Shown piece by piece: positions 44,425 to 53,408 of a stretch of 64,000 nt of DNA. The first letter of the stretch is position 1; every line of letters begins with the position of its first letter. The stretch spans positions 2,480,001-2,544,000 of the forward strand of contig NZ_JANUCO010000001.1 in assembly GCF_024807225.1 (NCBI RefSeq). Reading direction: 5' to 3'. A program made the translations under genes and the position numbers. The notes under the pieces were generated by a model. The model did not search any database. It was not told the DNA's origin and saw only the letters and a list, made by a program, of their open reading frames with translations. This DNA is from Chryseobacterium ginsenosidimutans (GTDB lineage Bacteria > Bacteroidota > Bacteroidia > Flavobacteriales > Weeksellaceae).

Positions 44425-44512
44425 CACAAAAAAATCCCCGACTTGCGACGGGGATTAAAAACTAATAACCATGAAAACTCAAATTAAATATGAGAAATTC
44501 GGTGCAAATATA
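44425..44512 (-). ncRNA. Possible small leader RNA ending in a terminator
   Basis: On the minus strand, -7 element TATATTTG (44512-44505) is followed about 45 bases on by a five-codon frame, ATG-GTT-ATT-AGT-TTT-TAA (44472-44455). Its stop overlaps the 5' arm of a perfect 7-bp stem (atccccg/cggggat, 44434-44455) that ends in seven T. This makes a transcript of about 75 bases, either an sRNA or an attenuator upstream of the propeller gene. The wider gap 44267-44860 also holds a second hairpin, acccctg...ggggt, near 44527-44549. Confidence 0.5.
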
Positions 44513-44860
44513 TAAACTATAAACGAAACCCCTGCAAAAAATAGGGGTTAAATTTTAAAATATATTTAAATGAAGAAATTGATGAGGCCTTTATATTCAA
44601 ACACTGTACCGTGAATAATTTTGTAAAAAGAAAATTTTAACATAAAAAATAATTCATGATTAATTTTTTACTATTAAAGTCCTGAATTAGTGTAAGAAAT
44701 TTGTAAAACCTTCAAAAGAAAATTTTTCCGGAAAAATAATTAATTAGTTCATAAATGTGGTATGTGCATCTATAATAGTTAAAAAATGACTGTTTTTCGA
44801 AATATTGTGAGTATTTTTGAACTTAAAGTAAGTATAATTAATTATTGATTTTACGTTTCT

Positions 44861-46333
44861 ATGATCTTAATTGTTGATGATAACCAAAACAATCTTTATT
44901 CCTTAAAAAAATTATTGGAGTCTAAAGATTTTCAGGTAGATACGGCTGATTCCGGAGAAGAAGCTTTAGGAAAAGCATTGAAAAATGATTATGCCCTAAT
45001 TATTTTGGATGTGCAAATGCCTGATATGGATGGTTTTGAAGTTGCCGAGACATTAGCTGGTTACAGCAAAACAAAGGAAGTTCCCATCATATTTTTGTCT
45101 GCCGTAAATACGGAAAAAAGATTCATAACGCGTGGTTATGCTTCCGGAGGGAAAGATTATGTCACAAAGCCTGTAGATCCCGAAATTCTTATGCTGAAGG
45201 TGAAAACTTTCTACAATCTTCAGGAACAGAATATTGCGATGAAAAAAACGCAGCAAAGTCTGGAACTTGAAGTAAAAGGAAGAAGAGAATCTCAGGTGAC
45301 GATGAAATCTCAGATCGATCATTTTCATTTGATGCTGGAATCTTTGCCGCAAATCGCTTTTACATTAAATGAAGAAGGAATTGTAGACTTTGTCAATGTA
45401 AAATGGTTTCAATATTCAGATTCTGAGCAGGATTTTCCGGAAACTCATCCCGATGATCTTCATATTAAAGAAGAATTTGAACGTTGCAAGAAGAAAGGAA
45501 AAGCCCTTGAACTGGAAATCAGGATCAAAAATATTGAGACCGGAGATTACCGTTATCATTTGCTTCGGGTAACTCCCGTTCGTGAAGAAAATACGATTAA
45601 AAACTGGGTCGGAACTTTTACAGATATTGATGATCAGAAGAAAGTTGAAAAGGAAAAAGATGAATTTTTAAGCATTGCCAGTCATGAGCTGAAAACTCCT
45701 TTAACGAGTATTAAAGCTTATGTTCAACTACTTGAAAGAAAATTAAAGCTGAATAAAGAAAGTGCAGAAGCCGGATTTGTAACGAAAGTTCAGGATCAGA
45801 TTGAAAAACTGAATACGTTGATCACAGATTTACTGGATGTTTCTAAAATTGAAAACGGTAAGCTGAAAATCAATAAAAAGCCAACCAACCTTGGAAATGT
45901 CATTAGCAATGCAATCGAAACCATATTGCAGACTCATGAGAATAAAGTAAAAATAAAACATGACGGAATTATATCTGATATTTTAATTCCGCTTGATGAA
46001 ATCCGGATTGAGCAGGTTTTGATTAATTTTTTAACCAACGCGATCAAATATTCCCCTCAAAACAATCAGGTCATCGTAACGACTTTTGTAGACGAAGAAG
46101 AGCAGGAAGTAAAGGTAAATGTTACCGACTTCGGAATCGGAATTCCCGATTTTAAACAGGAAGCTGTATTCAATAAATTTTATCGTGTTGAAGAATCTTC
46201 TCTGCAGTTTCAGGGAATGGGAATCGGGTTGTTCATCTGTTCCGAAATCATCAAGCAACACCACGGAAACATTGGAGTTTCCAGCAAAGTAGACGAAGGT
46301 TCTACCTTTTATTTCACCTTACCTTTAAATTAA
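44861..46333 (+). CDS. Receiver-PAS-histidine kinase
   Basis: This 490-residue soluble protein has an N-terminal receiver (ILIVDDNQNNLYSLKKLLES; phospho-Asp near 52 in IILDVQMPDMDG; Lys in YVTKPVD), a short coiled coil, a PAS domain (LMLESLPQIAFTLNEEGIVD, residues 160-265), a HisKA domain (FLSIASHELKTPLTSIKAYV) and the ATPase (VLINFLTNAIKYSP, DFGIGIPD, GMGIGLFICSEI). The frontal receiver makes it a kinase whose activity is set by another kinase, perhaps the large one that follows after 5 bp. It leads a six-gene operon with CheR and CheB. Confidence 0.9.
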   Translation: MILIVDDNQNNLYSLKKLLESKDFQVDTADSGEEALGKALKNDYALIILDVQMPDMDGFEVAETLAGYSKTKEVPIIFLSAVNTEKRFITRGYASGGKDYVTKPVDPEILMLKVKTFYNLQEQNIAMKKTQQSLELEVKGRRESQVTMKSQIDHFHLMLESLPQIAFTLNEEGIVDFVNVKWFQYSDSEQDFPETHPDDLHIKEEFERCKKKGKALELEIRIKNIETGDYRYHLLRVTPVREENTIKNWVGTFTDIDDQKKVEKEKDEFLSIASHELKTPLTSIKAYVQLLERKLKLNKESAEAGFVTKVQDQIEKLNTLITDLLDVSKIENGKLKINKKPTNLGNVISNAIETILQTHENKVKIKHDGIISDILIPLDEIRIEQVLINFLTNAIKYSPQNNQVIVTTFVDEEEQEVKVNVTDFGIGIPDFKQEAVFNKFYRVEESSLQFQGMGIGLFICSEIIKQHHGNIGVSSKVDEGSTFYFTLPLN

Positions 46334-46338
46334 TTTCT

Positions 46339-49300
46339 ATGCCGAAAAAAATCATAAGAAATCTCCAGATTGGAGTAGGACTTTCGCTGTTGATCTTAAT
46401 TGCAAGTTCAATTGCCTCTTATTTGAGCATTCAGAACCAGATGGAGCATCGCGAAAGCTTATCTCAAAGCCGACGTTCCATCACCGCTGTAAAAGATGTA
46501 TTAATTTCCCTTTTGGATGCCGAAACAGGAAACAGAGGATATCAATTGACTGGGAAAGAAAGATTTCTTGAACCTTATAATCGCAGTTTAATCGAATATC
46601 CAAAAGTATTTGAAAGGGCAGAAGCGTTACATATTCAAGACAAAAATCAGGTCGAGCGTTTGAATGAGCTGAAGAAAAATGTTGATAGTAATATCAGCAA
46701 TCTGAAGTATTTTGTAGAAAACAGACGAAACGGAATCGTCATGACGCAGCAGCAGGTTTTACTCAGTAAAACTTTCATGGATAAATGCCGACAGATTGTT
46801 CGCGATTTTGTGCAATACGAAGAAAGTCAGCTTGCTATAAAGAATAAAGATCTTAATCGCTCTTCCGATACAACGGTTTTATTTATCATTTTTTCGGCAA
46901 TTGCAGCGATTGTTGTTACCACGTTTTTCTATATCAAATTAAGAGCAGATCTTATCCGAAGAGACAAACTGGAGAAAATGCTTAAGGCAAAAGATCTGGA
47001 AATCAGCAGACGTGTAAGTGCAATTCAGCAGATTGCAAACAGGGTGGCAAGTGGTGATTACAGCCAGAAAGTGATAGATAATTCAGAAGATGATCTTGGC
47101 GATTTGGTAGGTTCACTAAATCATATGACCGAATCCCTTAAAAATTCTTTTGATACCATTAATAAAAGCGATTGGCGCCAAAAAGGTCTTGCCATTTTGA
47201 ATGAATCTTTAGTTGGAAACAAATCGGTGAAAGATGTTTCGGAAGAGTCTCTAAATCAATTGGTTGAATATGGGAATTGCATAAACGGATCATTATATCT
47301 TTATGACGATGGAGTTTTAAAATTAAATACCGCTTTTGGTCTGGAAAGTAATATGAAAAAGACTTTCGAACCGGGAGAAGGAATGGTTGGTCAGACTTTT
47401 ATTAATGAAAAAATACAGGTTTACAATAATCTTCATGAAGATGATTTTGTGGTAACTTTTGCGAGCAGCACGATAAAAATTTACGGAATATTATTAATTC
47501 CGATCTTTTCTGATGGTCATAACATCGGTGTTTTAGAATTGGGATCTACTTCTAATTTTGAACAAGACAGAATTGATTATTTCGAAGAATGCAGCCGAAA
47601 TATAGGAATCGCTTTAAGTGCAGCAAAAGGCCGTGAAAAAGAACAGCAATTGCTCGAAGAAACTCAGGCGCAATCGGAAGAATTACAGGTGCAACATGCT
47701 GAATTGGAGAACTTAAATACCGAACTGGAAGCGCAGACCCAAAAATTGCAGGCTTCTGAAGAAGAATTAAAAGTTCAGCAGGAAGAATTGATGCAGGCAA
47801 ATGCCGAACTGGAAGAGCGTTCAAGATTATTGGAAGACAAAAACCACTTGATCGCTGAACGAAATAATGAGATTCAGAAAAAAGTAGAAGAATTGGCTTT
47901 AAGTACAAAATATAAGTCCGAATTTCTGGCAAATATGTCCCATGAATTGCGTACTCCATTAAATTCAATTCTTCTTTTATCCCGTTTGATGTCGGAAAAT
48001 CCTGATGAAAATTTAAATGAAGATCAGGTAGAATCTGCAAAAGTGATTCAGAGTTCCGGAAGTAGTTTATTGACGCTAATTGATGAAATTTTAGATTTAG
48101 CTAAAATAGAATCAGGGAAAATGACGCTTGAATATCAGGATATTACCATTGATGAAATTGTAAAGGATTTGAAAAGCTTATTTAATCCTGTTATTCAGGA
48201 AAAAAGGCTTCAGTTGAATATTCAGATTGATGATGATGTTAAAAAATCGATTGAGACCGACAGACTTCGTGTAGATCAGGTATTGAGAAATTTATTGTCA
48301 AACGCGATTAAATTTACGGAAGAAGGAAGTATTAATTTAAATATTAAAAAAGATCCGAAAAAAGCTGATTTCATCGTGTTTTCAGTAAAAGATACGGGAA
48401 TCGGAATTGCGGAAGATAAGCAGAGAATTATTTTCGAGGCGTTCCAGCAAGCAGATGGTTCTACACGAAGAAAATTCGGTGGAACAGGGTTAGGATTGTC
48501 GATAAGCCGTGAAATCGCAAGATTATTAGGTGGAGAATTAGTGCTGAAAAGTAAGGTGAATGAAGGAAGCGAATTCAGTTTAACGATTCCTGTTAATGCA
48601 ATTTCCGAGATCGATCATATGGAAACAGATCAGGATTTGGTGGAAATTATTCGCGAAGATGTTGAAGAAATTCAGAACATTTTGGAAGATGGAGAAATTG
48701 AAATCTCCCGATCAACTAATACGTTGGAAATTCCGGAAAGTGTAGCCGATGACAGAAATTATATTAATGAAGGCGATAAAGTAATTTTAATCATTGAAGA
48801 TGATACGAATTTTGCCAAAGCTTTGTTGAAATATGCTCATTTACAAAACTATAAAGCAGTTGTGGAAGTGAGAGGAGATTACGGTTTGCCTGCAGCGTTG
48901 AAATATCACCCGCAAGCCATTTTACTGGATGTTCAGTTACCGGTAAAAGACGGTTGGCAAGTAATGGATGAATTAAAATCCAATGCTGAAACGAAACATA
49001 TTCCGGTTCACATGATGTCTGTTTTGCACGTGAAAAAGGAAAGTCTGATGAAAGGCGCGATCGATTTTATCAACAAACCTGTTGCTTTGGATCAAATGAC
49101 CGATGTTTTCAGAAAGATTGAAGAAGCCTTAAAAAAAGGACCTCAAAAAGTCTTAATTGTTGAAGAAAACGCCAAACATGCGAGTGCATTATCTTATTTC
49201 TTAAGCAATTTTAATATCTCATTATCAGTTGAAAATAATGTGGAAGACAGTGTAAAAGCATTAACGACAGATCATGTAGATTGCGTAATCCTGGATATCG

Positions 49301-49950
49301 GAGCTTCAAAAGGTGATGAATATCAAGTAATTGAATCTATAAAAAGCAATGACGGGCTGGAAAATCTCCCAATCATTATTTTCACAGAACATAATTTATC
49401 TAAATCTGAAGAGCTGAAAATCAAGCAATACGCAGATTCTATCGTTGTGAAAACGGCGCATTCTTATCAGAGAATTTTGGATGAAGTGGGCTTATTTTTG
49501 CATTTGGTTGAGGAAAAAAATAATTCAATTGAAAATGTAAGAAGTAAAACGTTGGGGTCTTTAACGGAAGTTTTAAGTGGTAAAAAAATCTTAATTACCG
49601 ATGATGATGTCCGTAATATTTTCTCTTTAACGAAAGCTTTAGAAAAATATAAAGTAGAAGTTGTGGTTGCGATGGATGGAAAACATGCGCTTCAGCAGAT
49701 TAAAGAAAATCCTGATGTAGACGTTATTTTGATGGATATGATGATGCCGGAAATGGATGGCTACGAAACGATAAAGCAGATTAGAAAAATGCCGATGTTT
49801 ACAAGGCTTCCAATTATTGCGATTACAGCAAAATCGATGATCGGAGAGCGTGAAAAATGCATTACGGCAGGAGCTTCGGATTACATTTCAAAACCTGTGG
49901 ATATCGACCAATTATTGTCCTTACTTCGTGTTTGGTTATATGAAAGTTAA
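46339..49950 (+). CDS. CHASE3-HAMP-GAF hybrid kinase with three receivers
   Basis: This 1203-residue membrane protein has two helices (about 10-29 and 178-197) around a CHASE3 domain (LLDAETGNRGYQLTGKERFL). HAMP and GAF domains follow (about 200-250, 280-425; GEGMVGQTFINEKIQVYNNL), then a long coiled coil of QxEEL repeats (430-520), HisKA (FLANMSHELRTPLNSILLLS) and ATPase (VLRNLLSNAIKFTE, GGTGLGLSISREI). Receivers come at about 815, 935 and 1085 (LLDVQLPVKDG, ILDIGASKGDE, LMDMMMPEMDG). The middle receiver has Glu-Glu-Asn instead of the acidic Asp pair. It is the central signalling protein of this operon. Confidence 0.92.
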   Translation: MPKKIIRNLQIGVGLSLLILIASSIASYLSIQNQMEHRESLSQSRRSITAVKDVLISLLDAETGNRGYQLTGKERFLEPYNRSLIEYPKVFERAEALHIQDKNQVERLNELKKNVDSNISNLKYFVENRRNGIVMTQQQVLLSKTFMDKCRQIVRDFVQYEESQLAIKNKDLNRSSDTTVLFIIFSAIAAIVVTTFFYIKLRADLIRRDKLEKMLKAKDLEISRRVSAIQQIANRVASGDYSQKVIDNSEDDLGDLVGSLNHMTESLKNSFDTINKSDWRQKGLAILNESLVGNKSVKDVSEESLNQLVEYGNCINGSLYLYDDGVLKLNTAFGLESNMKKTFEPGEGMVGQTFINEKIQVYNNLHEDDFVVTFASSTIKIYGILLIPIFSDGHNIGVLELGSTSNFEQDRIDYFEECSRNIGIALSAAKGREKEQQLLEETQAQSEELQVQHAELENLNTELEAQTQKLQASEEELKVQQEELMQANAELEERSRLLEDKNHLIAERNNEIQKKVEELALSTKYKSEFLANMSHELRTPLNSILLLSRLMSENPDENLNEDQVESAKVIQSSGSSLLTLIDEILDLAKIESGKMTLEYQDITIDEIVKDLKSLFNPVIQEKRLQLNIQIDDDVKKSIETDRLRVDQVLRNLLSNAIKFTEEGSINLNIKKDPKKADFIVFSVKDTGIGIAEDKQRIIFEAFQQADGSTRRKFGGTGLGLSISREIARLLGGELVLKSKVNEGSEFSLTIPVNAISEIDHMETDQDLVEIIREDVEEIQNILEDGEIEISRSTNTLEIPESVADDRNYINEGDKVILIIEDDTNFAKALLKYAHLQNYKAVVEVRGDYGLPAALKYHPQAILLDVQLPVKDGWQVMDELKSNAETKHIPVHMMSVLHVKKESLMKGAIDFINKPVALDQMTDVFRKIEEALKKGPQKVLIVEENAKHASALSYFLSNFNISLSVENNVEDSVKALTTDHVDCVILDIGASKGDEYQVIESIKSNDGLENLPIIIFTEHNLSKSEELKIKQYADSIVVKTAHSYQRILDEVGLFLHLVEEKNNSIENVRSKTLGSLTEVLSGKKILITDDDVRNIFSLTKALEKYKVEVVVAMDGKHALQQIKENPDVDVILMDMMMPEMDGYETIKQIRKMPMFTRLPIIAITAKSMIGEREKCITAGASDYISKPVDIDQLLSLLRVWLYES

Positions 49951-49965
49951 ACAGCTAGAATTCTG

Positions 49966-50328
49966 ATGAATAAGAAAATTTTAATAGTGGACGACGATCC
50001 ACGTAATATATTTGCTCTAAAACTGACCTTAAAAGCCCGTGGTTATCAGATTGAAAGCAGCACAATGGCGCAGGAAGCGATTGATATTTTAAAGAAAGAC
50101 AATCAGTTTACTGCCGTTTTGATGGATATGATGATGCCTGAAATGGATGGGTATGAAGCGATAAAAATTATAAGGAATACGCCGTCTATCAGCGGGATTC
50201 CTGTAATTGCGGTGACAGCACAGGCAATGCCGGAAGACCGACAGAAATGTCTGGATGCGGGAGCTCAGGATTATGTATCAAAACCGATAGATGTGGATCA
50301 ATTAATTAATGCCATCGAAAAACTGTAG
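49966..50328 (+). CDS. Stand-alone receiver (response regulator)
   Basis: This 120-residue single receiver has ILIVDDDPRNIFALKLTLKA, phospho-Asp in AVLMDMMMPEMDG near 54, Thr in VIAVTAQAMP and Lys in YVSKPID. There is no output domain. It is close to the last receiver of the preceding kinase in sequence (both have LMDMMMPEMDGYE), so it may have arisen from it. It sits 15 bp after the kinase and 3 bp before cheR, and probably carries phosphate between the kinases. Confidence 0.92.
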   Translation: MNKKILIVDDDPRNIFALKLTLKARGYQIESSTMAQEAIDILKKDNQFTAVLMDMMMPEMDGYEAIKIIRNTPSISGIPVIAVTAQAMPEDRQKCLDAGAQDYVSKPIDVDQLINAIEKL

Positions 50329-50331
50329 TGG

Positions 50332-51162
50332 ATGCTGGAACCGAGTATTGTAAAGGATGAAGAGGTAGAATATTTAATCAAAGATGTTCATGAAATGTAT
50401 GGCTATGATTTTTCCGAGTACAGCAGAGCGTCTTTTAAACGCAGGGTGAATCGTATCTGTCTGATTGACAGGTTTACGAGCTTTGCCGAGTTGCGATATA
50501 CCATCCTCAATGATCCGGAATATCTGAAACGTTTCATCGAAGAAATTACAGTGAATGTAACGGAAATGTTCCGCGATCCGCAGTTTTTTAAAACGTTAAG
50601 AGACAAAATTTTGCCACAATTGGGCACTTATCCTTTGATCCGGATTTGGGTTGCAGGTTGTTCAACGGGTGAAGAAGCTTATTCGATAGCGATTTTATTG
50701 AAAGAAGCGAATTTGTATCATAAATCATTGATCTACGGAACAGATTTGAATCCGTCTGTTCTGGAAACGGCAAGAGCAGGAGTTTTTCCTCTCCAGCAAA
50801 TGAAAATATACTCTGAAAATTATATGTTATCGGGTGGTAAAAAAGATTTTTCCGATTATTATACAGCGAATTATGACAGTGTAAGATTTGATAAAAGTCT
50901 TCAGGAAAAGCTTATTTTATCGACTCATAATCTGGTTTCAGACAGTTCTTTTAACAGTTTCCAGTTGATTATCTGTCGAAATGTTTTAATCTATTTTGAC
51001 AGAGATTTGCAGGAAAGAGTTTTCCGTCTTTTTGATAACAGTCTGGAAAATTTAGGTTTTTTGGCTTTGGGTGCAAAAGAAACGTTAAGATTTTCTAAAT
51101 TAGATAAAAATTTTCATCAGGTTGACGAACAGAAAATCTGGAAGAAAGTAGATCATCATTAA
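50332..51162 (+). CDS. cheR: CheR-type protein-glutamate methyltransferase
   Basis: This 276-residue protein has the CheR N-terminal helical domain (YDFSEYSRASFKRRVNRICL, residues 24-43) and the SAM-binding domain (RIWVAGCSTGEEAYSIAILL near 104-123; LIYGTDLNPSVLETARAG; FQLIICRNVLIYFDRDLQER). In classical systems it methylates glutamates of chemoreceptors. No receptor, CheA or CheW is present in the window, so the substrate may be one of the coiled-coil kinases of the same operon. The start lies 3 bp after the receiver stop. Confidence 0.93.
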   Translation: MLEPSIVKDEEVEYLIKDVHEMYGYDFSEYSRASFKRRVNRICLIDRFTSFAELRYTILNDPEYLKRFIEEITVNVTEMFRDPQFFKTLRDKILPQLGTYPLIRIWVAGCSTGEEAYSIAILLKEANLYHKSLIYGTDLNPSVLETARAGVFPLQQMKIYSENYMLSGGKKDFSDYYTANYDSVRFDKSLQEKLILSTHNLVSDSSFNSFQLIICRNVLIYFDRDLQERVFRLFDNSLENLGFLALGAKETLRFSKLDKNFHQVDEQKIWKKVDHH

Positions 51163-51174
51163 ACTAATTTTGCC

Positions 51175-51747
51175 ATGAAAATAAAAACCACAAATACAGA
51201 ATTAATTGTGATAGGCGGCTCTGCGGGAAGCTTACAGGTAATTTTGGAGATGATAAAAAAATTAGATGATGGGCTCAACTTTGCTATTGTGTTGGTGGTG
51301 CATCGTAAAGCAAACTCTACCAATATTTTACAGACGTTGCTTCAGCAGTTTTCGCCGATGGAAGTGATTGAAATTGAGGATAAAGCGGAAATTAAGAATA
51401 ATAAAATATATATTACTCCGGCAGATTATCATTTATTATTTGAGGACAAAAAAATAATGTCTCTCGACAGTTCGGAAAAGATGAATTATTCTCGTCCGTC
51501 AATTGATGTTACGTTCCGATCTGCGGCAGAAATTTATGGTGAAAATATGATCGGTGTATTATTATCCGGCGCCAATGCCGATGGAGTGGAAGGTTTAGCA
51601 TACATCAAAAAAAATAAAGGAAAAGTATGGATTCAGGATCCCGAAACAGCGGAGGTGAATTATATGCCGAAACACGCTGTAAAAGAAATTGATTATGATT
51701 TAATCATTACACCTGATAATTTGGCGAATTATATTAATCAATTATAA
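51175..51747 (+). CDS. cheB: CheB-type methylesterase domain protein
   Basis: This 190-residue protein is the catalytic methylesterase domain alone, without the usual receiver. Motifs are LIVIGGSAGSLQVILEMI (nucleophile Ser), IVLVVHRKANSTNILQTL (catalytic His), RPSIDVTFRSAAEIYGEN and GVLLSGANADGVEGL (catalytic Asp). The lack of a receiver means it is not controlled by its own phosphorylation; receivers are supplied by separate genes on both sides. It follows cheR by 12 bp and should reverse its methylation. Confidence 0.92.
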   Translation: MKIKTTNTELIVIGGSAGSLQVILEMIKKLDDGLNFAIVLVVHRKANSTNILQTLLQQFSPMEVIEIEDKAEIKNNKIYITPADYHLLFEDKKIMSLDSSEKMNYSRPSIDVTFRSAAEIYGENMIGVLLSGANADGVEGLAYIKKNKGKVWIQDPETAEVNYMPKHAVKEIDYDLIITPDNLANYINQL

Positions 51748-51783
51748 TAAAAATAAACCCCTAACTAAGTTAAATATACCTAT

Positions 51784-52155
51784 ATGAGCAAAAAGAAAAT
51801 TTTGATTTTTGATGATGATACAGCTATTTTGGAAGTGATCAGCATCATTTTTGAAGAGAATGGTTATCAGGTCGAAATTTCAGAAACCTCGCATGATATT
51901 TTGGAAAGAGTAGAGCGGTACAGACCGGATGTTATTCTGATGGATAACTGGATTCCCAAAATCGGCGGTGTGGAAGCAACAAAGCTTCTGAAAAATCATG
52001 AGGAATTTAAAAATATTCCGGTGATTTATGTGACGGCAAATAACGATATCGTAGCTTTGGCAGAAGAAGCTCAAGCAGATGATTATGTGGCAAAACCATT
52101 TAATTTAGAAGATCTTGAAGACAAGGTTGCAAAGTATATGCAAGAGCAAATCTGA
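51784..52155 (+). CDS. Stand-alone receiver ending the chemosensory-like operon
   Basis: This 123-residue receiver has ILIFDDDTAILEVISIIFEE, phospho-Asp in VILMDNWIPKIGG near 54, Thr in VIYVTANND and Lys in YVAKPFN. It has no output domain. It differs clearly from the first single receiver of the operon, so the two probably talk to different partners. It follows cheB by 36 bp, and a terminator comes 23 bp after the stop. Confidence 0.9.
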   Translation: MSKKKILIFDDDTAILEVISIIFEENGYQVEISETSHDILERVERYRPDVILMDNWIPKIGGVEATKLLKNHEEFKNIPVIYVTANNDIVALAEEAQADDYVAKPFNLEDLEDKVAKYMQEQI

Positions 52156-52177
52156 AATTAAAATATTCTTTTAGAGT

Positions 52178-52208
52178 AAAATCCCTGCAATATTGCGGGG
52201 ATTTTTAT
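52178..52208 (+). terminator. Terminator of the kinase/CheR/CheB operon
   Basis: aaaatccctgcaa pairs with ttgcggggatttt (one G-U) and is followed by a T-rich stretch. It ends the six-gene operon that starts at 44861. Confidence 0.8.
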
Positions 52209-52416
52209 TTTACTCTTTTGTAATTTTTGCTTTTTTAAAATAGGTTTAAATTTTATTTTGAATACATAGAAATCGAAAATGCTGGAATAATATTTATAAC
52301 GATATTTTTATCATAGAATGTACCAGCGGGGGGGATTAATTTAGGTAACTACATACCACTTTACACAAAGGTTGGGAAGAGGAAAGAAAGCCTCATTATA
52401 AAGATGGGGATTCTTT

Positions 52417-52635
52417 TTAGAAAATAATAATTTCAGTCTCTTTGTCTTTAGCTAATTTGTAGTTTTTGAGAACTTCAGTACTAAATATCACTTCACTTTT
52501 TTCATCTTTTAAAGTAACAAATTCTATTTTGCCTTCAAGACAATAATTAATTTCTTGCCAAGCAGAATTAGCTTCTTCTTCATTTAATTTGAACGTGTGA
52601 TTTTCTAAATCATTTTTAATTGTAATTAGGTACAT
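52417..52635 (-). CDS. Small hypothetical protein
   Basis: This 72-residue protein (MYLITIKNDLENHTFKLNEE, then SAWQEINYCLEGKIEFVTLK and AKDKETEIIIF) is mostly alternating beta and helix, with no signal or membrane segment. I do not recognise a family. Codon use looks native and the start is preceded by an AT-rich region. It stands alone between the operon terminator and a palindromic repeat; the gap before it (52209-52416) shows no gene. Confidence 0.55.
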   Translation of the reverse strand: MYLITIKNDLENHTFKLNEEEANSAWQEINYCLEGKIEFVTLKDEKSEVIFSTEVLKNYKLAKDKETEIIIF

Positions 52636-52779
52636 TATTGTAATTTTTAATTGATTAATTACTTAAAGATAGTGAATATTAAATGTAATAAGAATTTTTG
52701 ATGACTATTGGCAATGCGCTAAAAAATGAAAAATGCTGTAATTTAGCTATTATAATAAAACAAGAGCCCCCTTTGCTTG

Positions 52780-52863
52780 CGCGAGTATCTTGCTCGTGCA
52801 CACAGTCATAATAATTCTATAATTACAAATTCAAATCTTAGAATCACGAGCTGGAAGCTCGCG
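52780..52863. repeat. Palindromic repeat with GCTCG ends
   Basis: cgcgagtatcttgctcgtg (52780-52798) and cacgagctggaagctcgcg (52845-52863) are each short imperfect palindromes and also pair with each other across a 46-base AT-rich loop. It looks like a mobile or structural intergenic repeat. Confidence 0.6.
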
Positions 52864-52902
52864 TTAGTGTTGAATTTTGTGAAGGTAATAATTGTTTGAT
52901 TT

Positions 52903-53169
52903 CTAAAGAGTTTTTAGTTGATTTTTTATAAAATCTGTATCACAATTTCCGTTATTAATTTGTGAAATAATTGAGGTGAGGAACATTTTGATAATTGGAT
53001 GGGAAAGTATTTTATCCGAAAAAGTAGCAGCAATAATTGTTCTTTTGGAAACAAGATTTTCTGCAAAAGCATATTCGCCTTTCAAATCTATATTTAAGTT
53101 AAATTGTTTCTGAACACTTAAGCTTAAATAACTGTTTATTAATTCTTTATTTTCTAAAATATTTTCCAT
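52903..53169 (-). CDS. Small hypothetical protein
   Basis: This 88-residue protein (MENILENKELINSYLSLSVQ, then FNLNIDLKGEYAFAENLVSK and FLTSIISQINNGNCDTDFIK) is predicted helical with a weakly hydrophobic stretch in the middle. I do not recognise it. It is the second lone small minus-strand gene in this gap. It could be a genuine small protein or an overcalled frame; composition favours coding. Confidence 0.5.
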   Translation of the reverse strand: MENILENKELINSYLSLSVQKQFNLNIDLKGEYAFAENLVSKRTIIAATFSDKILSHPIIKMFLTSIISQINNGNCDTDFIKNQLKTL

Positions 53170-53408
53170 CTCAGTGTTTCAATACTTACATTAATATCTA
53201 TGCCAAAACACGATTTATAGAAGACTATTTTAATTAAATTTCATGATATCCAAATCGCTATTAAACTAAGCTCTTAAATAAATACAAAATTAATGATTCG
53301 TGCAACCGATTGAAGAATACTTACAAAAAACACACAAAAGTGAATTATGGCAAATAATTTGTTGTAAAAACACTGACTTTAGTTATCAAATCACCAAAAT
53401 TTTGAAAT

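Noticed and set aside
47552..48040. A 162-codon minus-strand frame opposite the coiled coil of the large kinase
   Set aside because: It arises from the repetitive Glu/Gln codons of the coiled coil read backwards.
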